Source: Methanomassiliicoccales archaeon (GTDB taxonomy: Archaea > Thermoplasmatota > Thermoplasmata > Methanomassiliicoccales > UBA472). Taken from it: a DNA stretch of 64,000 nt. A program made the position numbers and the translations under genes. The stretch covers positions 358,501 through 422,500 of the forward strand of contig JAPKYK010000003.1 of NCBI GenBank assembly GCA_026394395.1. Direction: 5' to 3'. This document shows, piece after piece, positions 52,967 to 62,060 of this stretch. Numbering within the stretch: position 1 is the first letter of the stretch; each line of letters begins with the position of its first letter. Below the pieces are notes generated by a model. That model saw only the letters and a program-made list of their open reading frames with translations, was not told the DNA's origin and did no database searches.

Positions 52967-53515
52967 ATGACTGTAACCGGACATTTGGACGATAAGGTGC
53001 ACGTGCCCAAAGAGGTAAAGGTCACCATGAAGGGCGCCGAGGTCACCGTCAAGGGGCCGAAAGGCACCGTGACCCGTGACTTTACCCACCCCAAGGTCAT
53101 GGTCTCCCTGAAGGACGACATGCTCCACATCGAGTGCGAGTACCCCCGCACCAAGGAGAAGGCCTTGGTCGGAACGTACACCTCGCACCTGAAGAACATG
53201 GTCGAGGGAGCCAACCACGGCTTCGAGTACTACATGAAGATGGTCTACTCCCACTTCCCCATGAAGATCGCGGTGAAGGGCGACAAGTTCGTCATCGAGA
53301 ACTTCTTGGGAGAGAAGGCGACCCGTTCCGCGCTGATCCTAGCTGGAGCCAAGGTCACCATAAAGGGGAACGAGGTGTTCGTCACCGGCTCGGACCTGGA
53401 GAAGGTCTCGCAGACCGCGGCGAACATCGAGCGCGCCACCAAGATCCGCGGTTTCGACCCGAGGGTCTTCCAGGATGGTATCTATATCGTCGAGAAGGCA
53501 AGGAGGCCTAAGTGA
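52967..53515 (+). CDS. rpl6: 50S ribosomal protein L6
   Basis: The 182-residue protein has the duplicated L6 fold with GAEVTVKGPKGTVTRDF and NFLGEKATRSALILAGAKV. ATG 52967 has GAGGGG eight bases upstream; ATG 52961 is an alternative. The stop shares a base with the next ATG. Confidence 0.94.
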   Translation: MTVTGHLDDKVHVPKEVKVTMKGAEVTVKGPKGTVTRDFTHPKVMVSLKDDMLHIECEYPRTKEKALVGTYTSHLKNMVEGANHGFEYYMKMVYSHFPMKIAVKGDKFVIENFLGEKATRSALILAGAKVTIKGNEVFVTGSDLEKVSQTAANIERATKIRGFDPRVFQDGIYIVEKARRPK

Positions 53516-54165
53516 TGTCGGCCAAGAAGGAGATCAAGAAGATACAGGACCTTCCCTATTACCGGGAGGAGTACACCGCACAGCTGGCCGATATGGGCAT
53601 AAAGGAGCGGGACGAGCTGCTGGAAGCGCTACATGACGAGAAGCGCAAGAAGGAGATCGTTGACGCTTTGGACGGTGTCGGCAACAAGATCGCCGACCAC
53701 TGGGTCGAGCTGCTGAGCGAGGTCGGGACGGAGATCGTGGAGGCCAAGGAGGCCCCCAAGACCGTTACCAAGGTCAAGGCCCAGCTGACCGACGAGATCA
53801 AGGCAGCCTTGGAGTTCAGGGACGCCAAGAACGATGCCCGTCCGGCCTTCAAGAGGCAGGAGTGGTTCCGATACAAGCGCCTCGGCGAGAAATGGAGGAA
53901 GCCGAGAGGCATACACTCCAAGATGCGCCGTCACCTCTCGTACCGCCCGCCGGTCGTCTCGATCGGCTACCGCGGCCCGAAGATGGTGCGCGACTATCAC
54001 CCCTCCGGATTCCAGGAGGTCATGGTGTACAACCCTGGCCAAGTGGAGAAGGTGGACCCCAAGGTGCAAGCGATACGCATAGGTGGCACCGTGGGCGGGA
54101 AGAAGAGAATGGCAATAACCGAAAAGGCGGATGAACTAGGCATCCGTATACTCAACAGGACGTGA
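53515..54165 (+). CDS. rpl32e: 50S ribosomal protein L32e with N-terminal helical extension
   Basis: Residues ~105-216 are L32e (FKRQEWFRYKRLGEKWRKPRG, MRRHLSYRPPVVSIGYRGPK). The first ~100 residues form an extra region with a helix-hairpin-helix-like piece (ALDGVGNKIADHWVELLSEV), known in some euryarchaeal L32e proteins. The ATG at 53515 overlaps the L6 stop. Confidence 0.92.
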   Translation: MSAKKEIKKIQDLPYYREEYTAQLADMGIKERDELLEALHDEKRKKEIVDALDGVGNKIADHWVELLSEVGTEIVEAKEAPKTVTKVKAQLTDEIKAALEFRDAKNDARPAFKRQEWFRYKRLGEKWRKPRGIHSKMRRHLSYRPPVVSIGYRGPKMVRDYHPSGFQEVMVYNPGQVEKVDPKVQAIRIGGTVGGKKRMAITEKADELGIRILNRT

Positions 54166-54170
54166 AGACG

Positions 54171-54626
54171 ATGGATCTGAAGAACCAGAAGCGCATGGCG
54201 GCCGAAGTTCTGAAATGCGGTGAGAACCGGGTCTGGATCGACCCGAACCGCATTGAGGACATCGCAGACGCCATAACCCGGGCGGACATAAGGACCGCCG
54301 TCCAGTCCGGGTCCATCCGCGCCCTGCCCGTACGGGGCATCTCCCGTGGACGGGCGCGCCACCGGTTGGCCCAGAAGGCCAAGGGGCGCAGGCGTGGACA
54401 GGGCAGCAGGAAGGGTACATCCACGGCCAGAAGGCCGAAGAAGGAGGCATGGATCCAGACGATCAGGCCTCTACGCGCCACGCTGCGCGAGCTGCGTGAC
54501 GAGGGCAAGATCAACAGGACCGTGTACCGCGAATTCTATATGAAGGCCAAGGGCGGCATGTTCAGGAGCAGGAACAACCTGCTCATGCACCTGAAGACCG
54601 AAGGCTACCTTAAGGGGGAGAACTGA
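54171..54626 (+). CDS. rpl19e: 50S ribosomal protein L19e
   Basis: The 151-residue helical protein (MDLKNQKRMAAEVLKCGENR, VWIDPNRIEDIADAITRAD, then the basic GISRGRARHRLAQKAKGRRR) is L19e. ATG 54171 gives the family start. Confidence 0.94.
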   Translation: MDLKNQKRMAAEVLKCGENRVWIDPNRIEDIADAITRADIRTAVQSGSIRALPVRGISRGRARHRLAQKAKGRRRGQGSRKGTSTARRPKKEAWIQTIRPLRATLRELRDEGKINRTVYREFYMKAKGGMFRSRNNLLMHLKTEGYLKGEN

Positions 54627-55126
54627 TGGCTCAGGGACCGAGATACAAAGTGGCCTTCCGCCGCCGGCGGGAAGGCCGGACCGATTACAGACAGAGGGCT
54701 CGCCTGCTCAGGGCCAGGGTCCCGCGCGCCGTGGTGCGCACCTCGTTGCGCCACACCAGCGTGCAGATAGTGGACTTCGACCCTAAGGGCGACCAGGTGC
54801 TGGTCACCGCCCACTCCCGCGAACTGCTGGAGATGGGATGGGACAAGGCCACCGGGAACGTGCCCGCCGCGTACCTTACCGGCTACCTGGCCGGTAAGAA
54901 GGCCGTGGCCAAGGGAGTGACCGAGGCCGTGCTCGACATAGGCCTCAAGGTGCCCGCCAAGGGCGCCACGGCGTTCGCCGCCCTGAAGGGCATGGTGGAC
55001 GCTGGAATGAAGATACCTCACGGAAAGGAAGTGCTGCCCAGCAAGGAGCGCCTGGCGGGAAAGCACGTCGGCGAGGACGTGGAGAAGATGGTTAAGGACA
55101 TTAAGAGCCGCATGGAGGCGAAGTGA
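54626..55126 (+). CDS. rpl18: 50S ribosomal protein L18
   Basis: The 166-residue L18 has GPRYKVAFRRRREGRTDYRQ, VPRAVVRTSLRHTSVQIVD and TGYLAGKKAVAKG. It binds 5S rRNA with L5. The ATG shares a base with the L19e stop. Confidence 0.94.
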   Translation: MAQGPRYKVAFRRRREGRTDYRQRARLLRARVPRAVVRTSLRHTSVQIVDFDPKGDQVLVTAHSRELLEMGWDKATGNVPAAYLTGYLAGKKAVAKGVTEAVLDIGLKVPAKGATAFAALKGMVDAGMKIPHGKEVLPSKERLAGKHVGEDVEKMVKDIKSRMEAK

Positions 55127-55127
55127 C

Positions 55128-55805
55128 ATGGACTGGGTACCGAAGACCAGATTAGGCAGGATGGTGCTCAACGGTGAGATAACCACCATGAGCCAGGCCC
55201 TGGCCACCAAGCTCCCCCTGCGCGAGGCAGAGATCATAGACATACTGCTCCCCGACCTGAAGGACGAGGTCATCGACGTGAACATAGTGCAGAGGATGAC
55301 CGACTCTGGACGGAGGGTCAAGTTCCGTATCACCTGCGTGGTCGGCAACGGCGACGGCTTCATCGGTATAGGACGTGCGAAGGGCAAGGAGGTAGGACCC
55401 TCCATACGCAAGGCCATCGACAACGCCAAGCTGGGCATAATCGAGATCAAGCGCGGATGCGGCTCGTGGGAATGCGGTTGCGGCACGCCGCACTCGCTCC
55501 CCTTCACCGTGGTCGGCAAGTCCGGCTCGGTCGAGGTGTACCTGAAACCCGCCCCCCGGGGTATATCCCTGGCGGTGGGCGACGTGGCCAAGAGCATTCT
55601 GACGTTGGCTGGTGTGAAGGACTCCTGGGGATTCGCCAAGGGCCACACCAAGACCACCGTCAACTACGCTTACGCCACCTTCTACGCCCTGAGGAACACC
55701 ATCGAGATGCGCGTTTCCGAGGAGCAGGAGAAGAGGCAGCACATCGTCAGCGGACCGGTGCAGGTGCACATGGCCGAGAACGCCGCGCCTGGACAGGAGG
55801 AATGA
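55128..55805 (+). CDS. rps5: 30S ribosomal protein S5
   Basis: The 225-residue S5 has a double-strand RNA-binding core (RRVKFRITCVVGNGDGFIGI, GRAKGKEVGPSIRKAIDNAK) and the C-terminal SWGFAKGHTKTTVNYAYAT. A GAGGAA SD-like element lies at its end, before L30. Confidence 0.95.
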   Translation: MDWVPKTRLGRMVLNGEITTMSQALATKLPLREAEIIDILLPDLKDEVIDVNIVQRMTDSGRRVKFRITCVVGNGDGFIGIGRAKGKEVGPSIRKAIDNAKLGIIEIKRGCGSWECGCGTPHSLPFTVVGKSGSVEVYLKPAPRGISLAVGDVAKSILTLAGVKDSWGFAKGHTKTTVNYAYATFYALRNTIEMRVSEEQEKRQHIVSGPVQVHMAENAAPGQEE

Positions 55806-55807
55806 AC

Positions 55808-56272
55808 ATGGCATACGCAGCTATACGCATCCGCGGCCACCCCGGAGTGAGGAGTGACATCGAGGACACCATGCGCATGCTTCGCCTGACCCGCGCCAAC
55901 CACTGCGTGGTTCTGCCGGAGACGGCCGAGATAAAGGGCATGCTGATGAAGGCCAAGGATTACATCACCTGGGGCGAGGTTTCGGAAGAGACCTTGGCCC
56001 GCATGATTAAGTTCCGCGGCCGGCTCGTTGGCGACAAACCCATAGACGATGAGGTGGTCAAGGACGGCACTGCCTTCGGGTCCATCATGGCCTTCGCCAA
56101 GGGTATAGCCAAGGACGAGGCCAAGTACTCGGAGATGAAGGACGTCAAGCCCTTGTTCCGCCTGAGCCCGCCCAAGAAAGGCTACGAAGGCGTCAAGCGC
56201 GGCTTCGGGGCCGGGGGCGCCCTGGGCTACCGGGGAGAGGAGATAAACGAGCTCATCTCCAGGATGATCTAA
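55808..56272 (+). CDS. rpl30: 50S ribosomal protein L30
   Basis: The 154-residue archaeal L30 (MAYAAIRIRGHPGVRSDIED, RANHCVVLPETAEIKGML) is longer than bacterial L30. AGGAGG eight bases upstream favours ATG 55808 over the ATG at 55802 that overlaps the S5 stop. Confidence 0.94.
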   Translation: MAYAAIRIRGHPGVRSDIEDTMRMLRLTRANHCVVLPETAEIKGMLMKAKDYITWGEVSEETLARMIKFRGRLVGDKPIDDEVVKDGTAFGSIMAFAKGIAKDEAKYSEMKDVKPLFRLSPPKKGYEGVKRGFGAGGALGYRGEEINELISRMI

Positions 56273-56284
56273 AGGTGAACTGAA

Positions 56285-56713
56285 ATGGTAAGCAGGACTG
56301 ATAAGTTCAGGGGCTCCAGGACCCACGGACGCGGCAAGAAGGCCGGACGTGGGGCCGGTAAGCGCGGCGGAAGGGGAAACGCCGGTTTGCACAAGCACAA
56401 GGCTCAGTACATGTTGAAATTCATGCCCGACCACTTTGGCCGGCACGGCTTCAAGAGACCGCAGAAGATGGTATCTGCCAAGATCACCATGAACGTGGGA
56501 GATCTGGAACAGGTCCTTGAGGCCATGAAGGTCCAGGGCATAGCGGTGGAGAAGGACGGCAAGATGACCGTCGACCTCACCGTCTTGGGTGTGGACAAGT
56601 TGCTGGGCAACGGTCGCGTGAGCATGGCTTTGGAGGTCGCAGTGTCCGAGACCACCGCCCTGGCCAAGGCCAAGGTTGAAGAATCAGGCGGACATATCGT
56701 GGTGCCAAAGTAA
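56285..56713 (+). CDS. rpl15: 50S ribosomal protein L15
   Basis: The 142-residue L15 has a glycine- and lysine-rich start (GSRTHGRGKKAGRGAGKRGG) and the conserved end (VLGVDKLLGNGRVSMALEV). It is followed by secY, the usual order. Confidence 0.94.
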   Translation: MVSRTDKFRGSRTHGRGKKAGRGAGKRGGRGNAGLHKHKAQYMLKFMPDHFGRHGFKRPQKMVSAKITMNVGDLEQVLEAMKVQGIAVEKDGKMTVDLTVLGVDKLLGNGRVSMALEVAVSETTALAKAKVEESGGHIVVPK

Positions 56714-56723
56714 GTCTCGCGTG

Positions 56724-58313
56724 ATGCTCATGGCCGAAGACCAGAAGAGCAGGCTGTACAAGCTGAAGCCTATAACGGACCGCCTTCCGGCGGTAACCAA
56801 ACCCGAGGGGCACGTCCATTTCCGGACGAAGATACTGTGGGTCATAGTCATACTGGCGTTCTACTTCGTTATGACCAACATCTTCCTGTACGGGTTGGAC
56901 AGTACGAAAACGATCGATATCTTCGCTCAGTACAGGGCGATCCTGGCCGGTGCGCAGGGATCGCTCATGCATCTGGGGATCGGTCCGATAGTCACCGCCT
57001 CCATCATAATGCAGCTGTTCGTTGGGGCTAAGATAATCAAGCTGGACCTCACCGACAACGATGACAAGGCGGTCTATCAGAGCAGCCAGAAGTTCCTGGT
57101 CATAGTCATGATACTGGTGGAAGCGATTCCACAGGTGTTCGGATACCTGACCCCGGCCGACTCTCTGGTCACCGGACTTAACGGAACTTTCGGCGGTTCG
57201 GGCATACTGGACGGACAGAATATAGCCCGCATAATCATCATATTGCAATTGTGTGTCGGGTCCTATCTGGTCTTCCTTATGGACGAGGTGGTCTCCAAAT
57301 GGGGCATCGGCAGCGGCGTATCGTTGTTCATCGCCGCCGGGGTAGCCGAAGCGCTTTTCACCGGTACGCTGAACACCGAGGGGTACTACCCGAACCAGGC
57401 ACTGAGCCTGAACAATCCACCGTCGGGTACGATACCCAAGACCATCTACATACTGACCCATATGTCCGCCTCACAGCTTTCGGCCGGAGGGTACGAACGT
57501 ATACTGATCCAAAACCCGAACCCCATGATCGCCCTGGTCGGGACGTTGGTCATATTCTTCTTCGTGGCCTACGTGGAATCGGCACGCATAGAACTACCGT
57601 TGGCGCACGGCACCGCCCGCGGTGCCCGTGGGCGCTACCCGATAAAGCTGATCTACGCCTCCAACATACCGGTCATTTTGATGGCCGCGCTGCTGGCCAA
57701 CGTCAGCATGTTCACCATGCTGTTCTACACCAACGACGCGCTCAGCAGCATCCCATTGCTTGGTCACCAGAACTGGTTGGGCGGCTATCCAGCGGGGCAG
57801 AACGCCGCCCACTGGGGATTGGCCTGGTACGTTTCCACACCGAACGGTATAGGATATTGGTTACTACCATTGCTCAACCCGAGCTCCTATGGTTCTTACG
57901 TGTACGGCCATAGTTCCTGGCAAATAATATTGCACTTGTTTGTTTACCTAGGGCTCATGGTCGGCGGTTCCGTACTGTTCGCCAAGTTCTGGATAATGAC
58001 CACCAACATGGGTCCGGAGGCTGTGGCTCGCCAGATCGAGTCCAGTGGACTACAGATCCCCGGGTTCCGTCGCGACCCTAAAGTGTTAAAAAGAGTGCTG
58101 GAAAGATACATTCCTGTCGTCACCGTGATCAGCGGAGCGACGGTGGGAGCCTTGGCGGCCTCGGCTGACCTGATAGGCACGGTAGGTAATGCCAGCGGAA
58201 CTGGTGTACTACTGTCAGTGGGCATTATGATCCAGTTCTATGAAGCCATAGGCCGCGAGCAGATGATGGAGATGCACCCGGTGCTGAGGGGCTTTTTCGG
58301 AGGGGAGGGCTAA
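56724..58313 (+). CDS. secY: Preprotein translocase subunit SecY
   Basis: The 529-residue membrane protein has about ten transmembrane helices with the SecY order: IGPIVTASIIMQLFVGAKII, SKWGIGSGVSLFIAAGV (loop with the plug region), and YVESARIELPLAHGTARGAR with the conserved cytosolic loop. It is somewhat longer than the usual archaeal 435-490 residues; extra length sits in external loops near residues ~210-260 and ~340-385. The start is uncertain among ATG 56724, ATG 56730 and GTG 56721. Confidence 0.95.
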   Translation: MLMAEDQKSRLYKLKPITDRLPAVTKPEGHVHFRTKILWVIVILAFYFVMTNIFLYGLDSTKTIDIFAQYRAILAGAQGSLMHLGIGPIVTASIIMQLFVGAKIIKLDLTDNDDKAVYQSSQKFLVIVMILVEAIPQVFGYLTPADSLVTGLNGTFGGSGILDGQNIARIIIILQLCVGSYLVFLMDEVVSKWGIGSGVSLFIAAGVAEALFTGTLNTEGYYPNQALSLNNPPSGTIPKTIYILTHMSASQLSAGGYERILIQNPNPMIALVGTLVIFFFVAYVESARIELPLAHGTARGARGRYPIKLIYASNIPVILMAALLANVSMFTMLFYTNDALSSIPLLGHQNWLGGYPAGQNAAHWGLAWYVSTPNGIGYWLLPLLNPSSYGSYVYGHSSWQIILHLFVYLGLMVGGSVLFAKFWIMTTNMGPEAVARQIESSGLQIPGFRRDPKVLKRVLERYIPVVTVISGATVGALAASADLIGTVGNASGTGVLLSVGIMIQFYEAIGREQMMEMHPVLRGFFGGEG

Positions 58314-58316
58314 TAG

Positions 58317-58970
58317 ATGGCTGACACCCCGGCCCAGGACCCCAAGGCCATGACCAGCAGGATGCTGCTGATCTTCGTCTTCATCCTGGCCCTGTTCGTC
58401 ATGTTCGACACGAGCCTCCGCGCTGCCCTGGGAGGCATAGTCGGGTTCGCGCTGGAGCCCCTGTGGGGCTTCGGCGGTAGCATTCCAGTAGTATCGCTAT
58501 TCATCACCGGCGCGTTTATGACCTTCCTGAGCATCACCGTCCGGCACTTCTTCACCGACTACGTGAAACAGGCCGAGAGCCAGAAGGCCATAGGCGCGTT
58601 TAACAAGGAGATGAAGCAGGCCCGCCTGGACAACAACACCTACAAGCTGAAGAAGATGATGGAGCAGCAGCCGAAGATCATGCAGGCCTCCATGGCCCAG
58701 ACCACCACTCAGTTGAAGCTGATGCCGGTGACCATGCTGATCATCATTCCCATCTTCGCCTGGCTGGCGGTGTTCGTCGGCGACCTGGACAGCACGCTCA
58801 TAACCGTGCCCTGGTCCAACGTGGCCGACCTGAACGCCTCCTATCTGTTCCCGTCCTGGATCCTGCTGTACTCCCTGATCAGCGTGCCTTTCGGACAATT
58901 GCTTTCAAGGGGTCTCAGGTACTTCACCTTCAAGAAGAGGTTGAACGAACTAAAGGCTGCCGGGAAATGA
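58317..58970 (+). CDS. DUF106/EMC3-TMCO1 family membrane protein
   Basis: The 217-residue protein has three main hydrophobic segments (LLIFVFILALFVMFDTSL, VSLFITGAFMTFLSITVRHF, MLIIIPIFAWLAVFVGD) and a lysine-rich coiled loop (KQARLDNNTYKLKKMMEQQ). It belongs to the Oxa1-related archaeal group (DUF106) that helps membrane-protein insertion. It stands four bases after secY, a conserved archaeal neighbour. Confidence 0.9.
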   Translation: MADTPAQDPKAMTSRMLLIFVFILALFVMFDTSLRAALGGIVGFALEPLWGFGGSIPVVSLFITGAFMTFLSITVRHFFTDYVKQAESQKAIGAFNKEMKQARLDNNTYKLKKMMEQQPKIMQASMAQTTTQLKLMPVTMLIIIPIFAWLAVFVGDLDSTLITVPWSNVADLNASYLFPSWILLYSLISVPFGQLLSRGLRYFTFKKRLNELKAAGK

Positions 58971-59497
58971 TAATCACCATCAGCGGACTGATAGGGAGCG
59001 GGAAGACCACCGTCTGCAACATGCTGAGTGAGCGTTTAGGCTACCGGACGGTGATATCCGGGCACGTCTTCCGGGAGATGGCCAAGGAGCTGAACATGTC
59101 CTTGGAGCAGTTCGGCAAGCTGGCCGAGAAGAACCCCAAGTACGACCGTTTGATCGACGATAGGTTGCTGGCCGTGGCCCGCCAGGAGGACGACGTCATT
59201 TTAGAGGGCCGATTGGCTGGCCAGTTGCTCCGCCGCAACGACATACCAGCTTTCTGCGTGTTCCTGGACGCCCCGCTGGACGTGCGCACGAAACGCGTCT
59301 CCGGGCGCGAAGGCGTACATTTGGAAGAAGCGATGGCGGAGATGCGCGCCCGCGAGGCGAGCGAAGTGCTAAGGTATCGCAAATTCTATAGCATCGACGT
59401 GACCGATCGTTCCATCTACGACATGGTCATCGACACTGGCGCCCTGACCCCGGAGCAGGTGGTCGAGAAGATCGTCTCTCGGGTCAGGGGCGATTGA
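58967..59497 (+). CDS. cmk: Cytidylate kinase
   Basis: The 176-residue archaeal Cmk phosphorylates CMP and dCMP with ATP. It has a P-loop (ISGLIGSGKTTVCNML), DDVILEGRLAG and RVSGREGVH. It overlaps the DUF106 gene by four bases. Confidence 0.92.
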   Translation: MIITISGLIGSGKTTVCNMLSERLGYRTVISGHVFREMAKELNMSLEQFGKLAEKNPKYDRLIDDRLLAVARQEDDVILEGRLAGQLLRRNDIPAFCVFLDAPLDVRTKRVSGREGVHLEEAMAEMRAREASEVLRYRKFYSIDVTDRSIYDMVIDTGALTPEQVVEKIVSRVRGD

Positions 59498-59498
59498 G

Positions 59499-60455
59499 AT
59501 GCTGGTGCGGGACAAGGGCCCGAAGACGCTACCGCAGGGCAAGCGCCCCGAGGAGCGTTCCATCGAGGAGCTGCTCGCCGCCGGCGTCATAATTCTGGAC
59601 AAGGTGCAAGGTCCTACGTCCCATCAGGTCACCGCCTGGGTGCGGGACATGCTGGGCGTGGAGAAGATCGGGCATGGCGGTACCCTCGACCCGAACGTCA
59701 GCGGCGTGCTGCCGATAGCTTTGGGAAAGGCCATACGCATGACCGACCTGGTGCTGCGCTCCGATAAGCAGTACGTGTGCCACCTGTACCTGCACAAATC
59801 AGTCCCGGAGGAGAAGACGCGCGCCGTCATCGGCACCTTCGTCGGTTCCATCTACCAAACGCCACCGGTGCGCTCTGCCGTCAAGGTCCAGATGAGGGTG
59901 CGCAAGGTGCGCTCCATCGACATACTGGAGATAGATGACCGCAACGTGCTGTTCAAGGTGGACTGTGACGCCGGGACGTACATCCGGACGCTGTGTGTGG
60001 ACATTGGCGAAGCGCTCGGCGTCGGGGCCAATATGAAGGCGCTGCGACGCACACGGTCCGGAGCGATGACCGAAGAGGACACGGTGACCCTGCAGGACCT
60101 GAAGGACGCGACGGTGCAGTGGAAGAACGGCGACGGTTCCTGGCTGCGCAGCATGATAAGGCCGATGGAGGTGCTGCTTGAGCCTCTTCCAAAGGTCATC
60201 GTCAAGGATAATGCGGTGGACGCTGTATCGCATGGTGCTGACCTCAACGCCCCAGGCGTGGTCTCCTTGGACGAGAGCATAGAGAAGGGCGGCCCAGTAG
60301 CCCTTTTCACCATGAAGGGCGAGGCCTTGGGACTGGGGACCGCCAACATGTCCGCCCGGGACATGTACAAGGCCTACAAGGGCAAGGCGGTCAAGACCGT
60401 ACGCGTTTTCCTTCCGGAAGGGACGTACCCCCGCATGTGGGGAGATCAGCAGTAG
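59499..60455 (+). CDS. cbf5: tRNA/rRNA pseudouridine synthase Cbf5 (TruB family)
   Basis: The 318-residue protein has the catalytic motif GHGGTLDPNVSGVLP, KQYVCHLYLHK, DCDAGTYIRTLCVDIGE and a C-terminal PUA domain (VVSLDESIEKGGPVALFTMK). Cbf5 is the pseudouridine synthase of H/ACA RNPs in archaea. It follows cmk by one base. The last 10 bases overlap the convergent metallo-beta-lactamase gene. Confidence 0.95.
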   Translation: MLVRDKGPKTLPQGKRPEERSIEELLAAGVIILDKVQGPTSHQVTAWVRDMLGVEKIGHGGTLDPNVSGVLPIALGKAIRMTDLVLRSDKQYVCHLYLHKSVPEEKTRAVIGTFVGSIYQTPPVRSAVKVQMRVRKVRSIDILEIDDRNVLFKVDCDAGTYIRTLCVDIGEALGVGANMKALRRTRSGAMTEEDTVTLQDLKDATVQWKNGDGSWLRSMIRPMEVLLEPLPKVIVKDNAVDAVSHGADLNAPGVVSLDESIEKGGPVALFTMKGEALGLGTANMSARDMYKAYKGKAVKTVRVFLPEGTYPRMWGDQQ

Positions 60456-61459
60456 CAGCCCAGATTGCTCTGCCCTTTCTTGGCCTTCATCAAAGGTATG
60501 GCCGTGATGTCCAGGCGTTTCTTTATCTCGCTGGCCAGAAGCTCTTCCGACCCGTGGTGCGTGTAGACGACGGAGGGATCACACTTCTTAACGAAGTCGA
60601 TGAGCTCGTAGAAATCGGCGTGGTCCGAGTAAGCGAAACCCTGGTCCATGCCCCAGCTCATCTTGCCGAGCGACCGGCTCCGGGCGTCCAGGCACCAGCC
60701 GGAGACGTCGGCGGAGCGCTTCTTCCTAAGCATGTCCAGGCCGTTCTCCCCCCAGGCGCCGGGACTGATGACCAGCTGCGGTCCCTTGTCGCTGGGGTCG
60801 AACGGCAAATAATCGAACTTCAGGTCGTCCGCCTCCAACATGCGGGTGGTGTCCAGCACCGAGCCGTGAAGCCGGGGCTGGAACCCCTTGAGCATGGTGA
60901 TCAGTTCTTGGGATTTGCCGAGGGGGTAGGCGTGCAGGACCGCGGAGTACTCTTGGTTCAGTATGTCCTCCACCCAGTCGCGTATGACCTTGACCATCTC
61001 GTTGCGGTCCGGGAATCTGTAGCGAGGGTTCCCGTACGTCGCTTCGATTATCAGCACGTCGCACTTCTGCGGTCGGGCGCCTTCCATGTCCAGGCGGTCC
61101 TGGGGGCAGAAATCGCCGGTGTACAGCACCTTCTGTCCCGCGTCGAGCATGAACATGTTCGAGCCTATTATGTGCCCGGCCCCGCTGGCCTTGACCAGAG
61201 GACTTTTTCCTTTCTCCACGTTCTCCAGGTAGGTCTTGGACTTCTTGCTCTTCACCCTTCCGCGCATGCAGCGCAGGGTGATGTCCGAGCAGAAGAGCGG
61301 GCCGCCGTCGAAGCTCGTGGGCATGTGGTCGGAATGGGCGTGGGACACGCAGCAGATGCCCTCAGCGGACACCTTGCGGGGATCGAGGAAGAACTTCACC
61401 TCGCCCGAGGTGACCTCGATGCCGTTACCAATCTGAACGGAAGGCCCATCCCTGTCCAT
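60446..61459 (-). CDS. Metallo-beta-lactamase fold RNA-processing-type hydrolase
   Basis: The 337-residue protein has the MBL signature CVSHAHSDHMP, then LIIEATYGNP, GHIIGSNMF and the final region YSDHADFYELIDFVKKCD. The style resembles archaeal mRNA 3'-end processing exonuclease homologs and Snm1-like nucleases. The specific substrate is unknown. It is on the opposite strand and ends over the cbf5 stop. Confidence 0.85.
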   Translation of the reverse strand: MDRDGPSVQIGNGIEVTSGEVKFFLDPRKVSAEGICCVSHAHSDHMPTSFDGGPLFCSDITLRCMRGRVKSKKSKTYLENVEKGKSPLVKASGAGHIIGSNMFMLDAGQKVLYTGDFCPQDRLDMEGARPQKCDVLIIEATYGNPRYRFPDRNEMVKVIRDWVEDILNQEYSAVLHAYPLGKSQELITMLKGFQPRLHGSVLDTTRMLEADDLKFDYLPFDPSDKGPQLVISPGAWGENGLDMLRKKRSADVSGWCLDARSRSLGKMSWGMDQGFAYSDHADFYELIDFVKKCDPSVVYTHHGSEELLASEIKKRLDITAIPLMKAKKGQSNLGCYC

Positions 61460-61546
61460 CGAGCGGACAATGCACCCTCGGCTATTTACCGATAACGAGG
61501 ATGCTGTTGAATATGGCGTTGGTTTCCCTTCCCCATATCATAACAA

Positions 61547-62059
61547 TCATACTTTTTGTTGAATTACCGCTTTTTTTTGCTTTTTAAATTCCTCTTTGGT
61601 CATCGGATATCTGCCGGTGGCTCCAAAGTGAGCGTTTCTGATCTCAGCGGCGATTTCATAGGTCAACGGATAGTATGTCCTCTCGTTCGATAGCAAACCA
61701 CCGTCCCTATCCCACCCATTAGCGTTTTTCGATGAATCACCTGGTAGAGCAATCACCCAAAGAATCTCGTCCCAACTGAGGAATCTTCTTTTCAGGAATT
61801 TAAAATCGAATTCGGCTCCATTATTATTTATTCTTACCCTATATGGGCGGTGAATAATCTCACGAGATATCACCATTACCAGCAATCCCAAACCTGCAGA
61901 CAATAGGATTATTGTCGGAATGATTTTGATATTATACCCATCATATGTATCGAAGGCGAACACCAAGAAAAGAATTGATACGATTGTGCATCCAGCAATA
62001 TATTTCATATCAGGTGGGTTCGAATATTTTTCATCAGACTGTATTTTAACACGTTTCAT
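61547..62059 (-). CDS. Small membrane protein with PH-like cytosolic domain (second unit)
   Basis: From the ATG at 62059 the product is 170 residues, with two hydrophobic segments near the start (YIAGCTIVSILFLVFAFDT, PTIILLSAGLGLLVMVI). A cytosolic domain follows (RVRINNNGAEFDFKFLKRRF, SWDEILWVIALPG) that resembles bacterial PH-like (bPH) folds and ends in a basic tail. It resembles the 157-residue product upstream. The frame is open further upstream to 62101, but that overlaps the preceding gene. Function unknown. Confidence 0.72.
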   Translation of the reverse strand: MKRVKIQSDEKYSNPPDMKYIAGCTIVSILFLVFAFDTYDGYNIKIIPTIILLSAGLGLLVMVISREIIHRPYRVRINNNGAEFDFKFLKRRFLSWDEILWVIALPGDSSKNANGWDRDGGLLSNERTYYPLTYEIAAEIRNAHFGATGRYPMTKEEFKKQKKAVIQQKV

Positions 62060-62060
62060 T

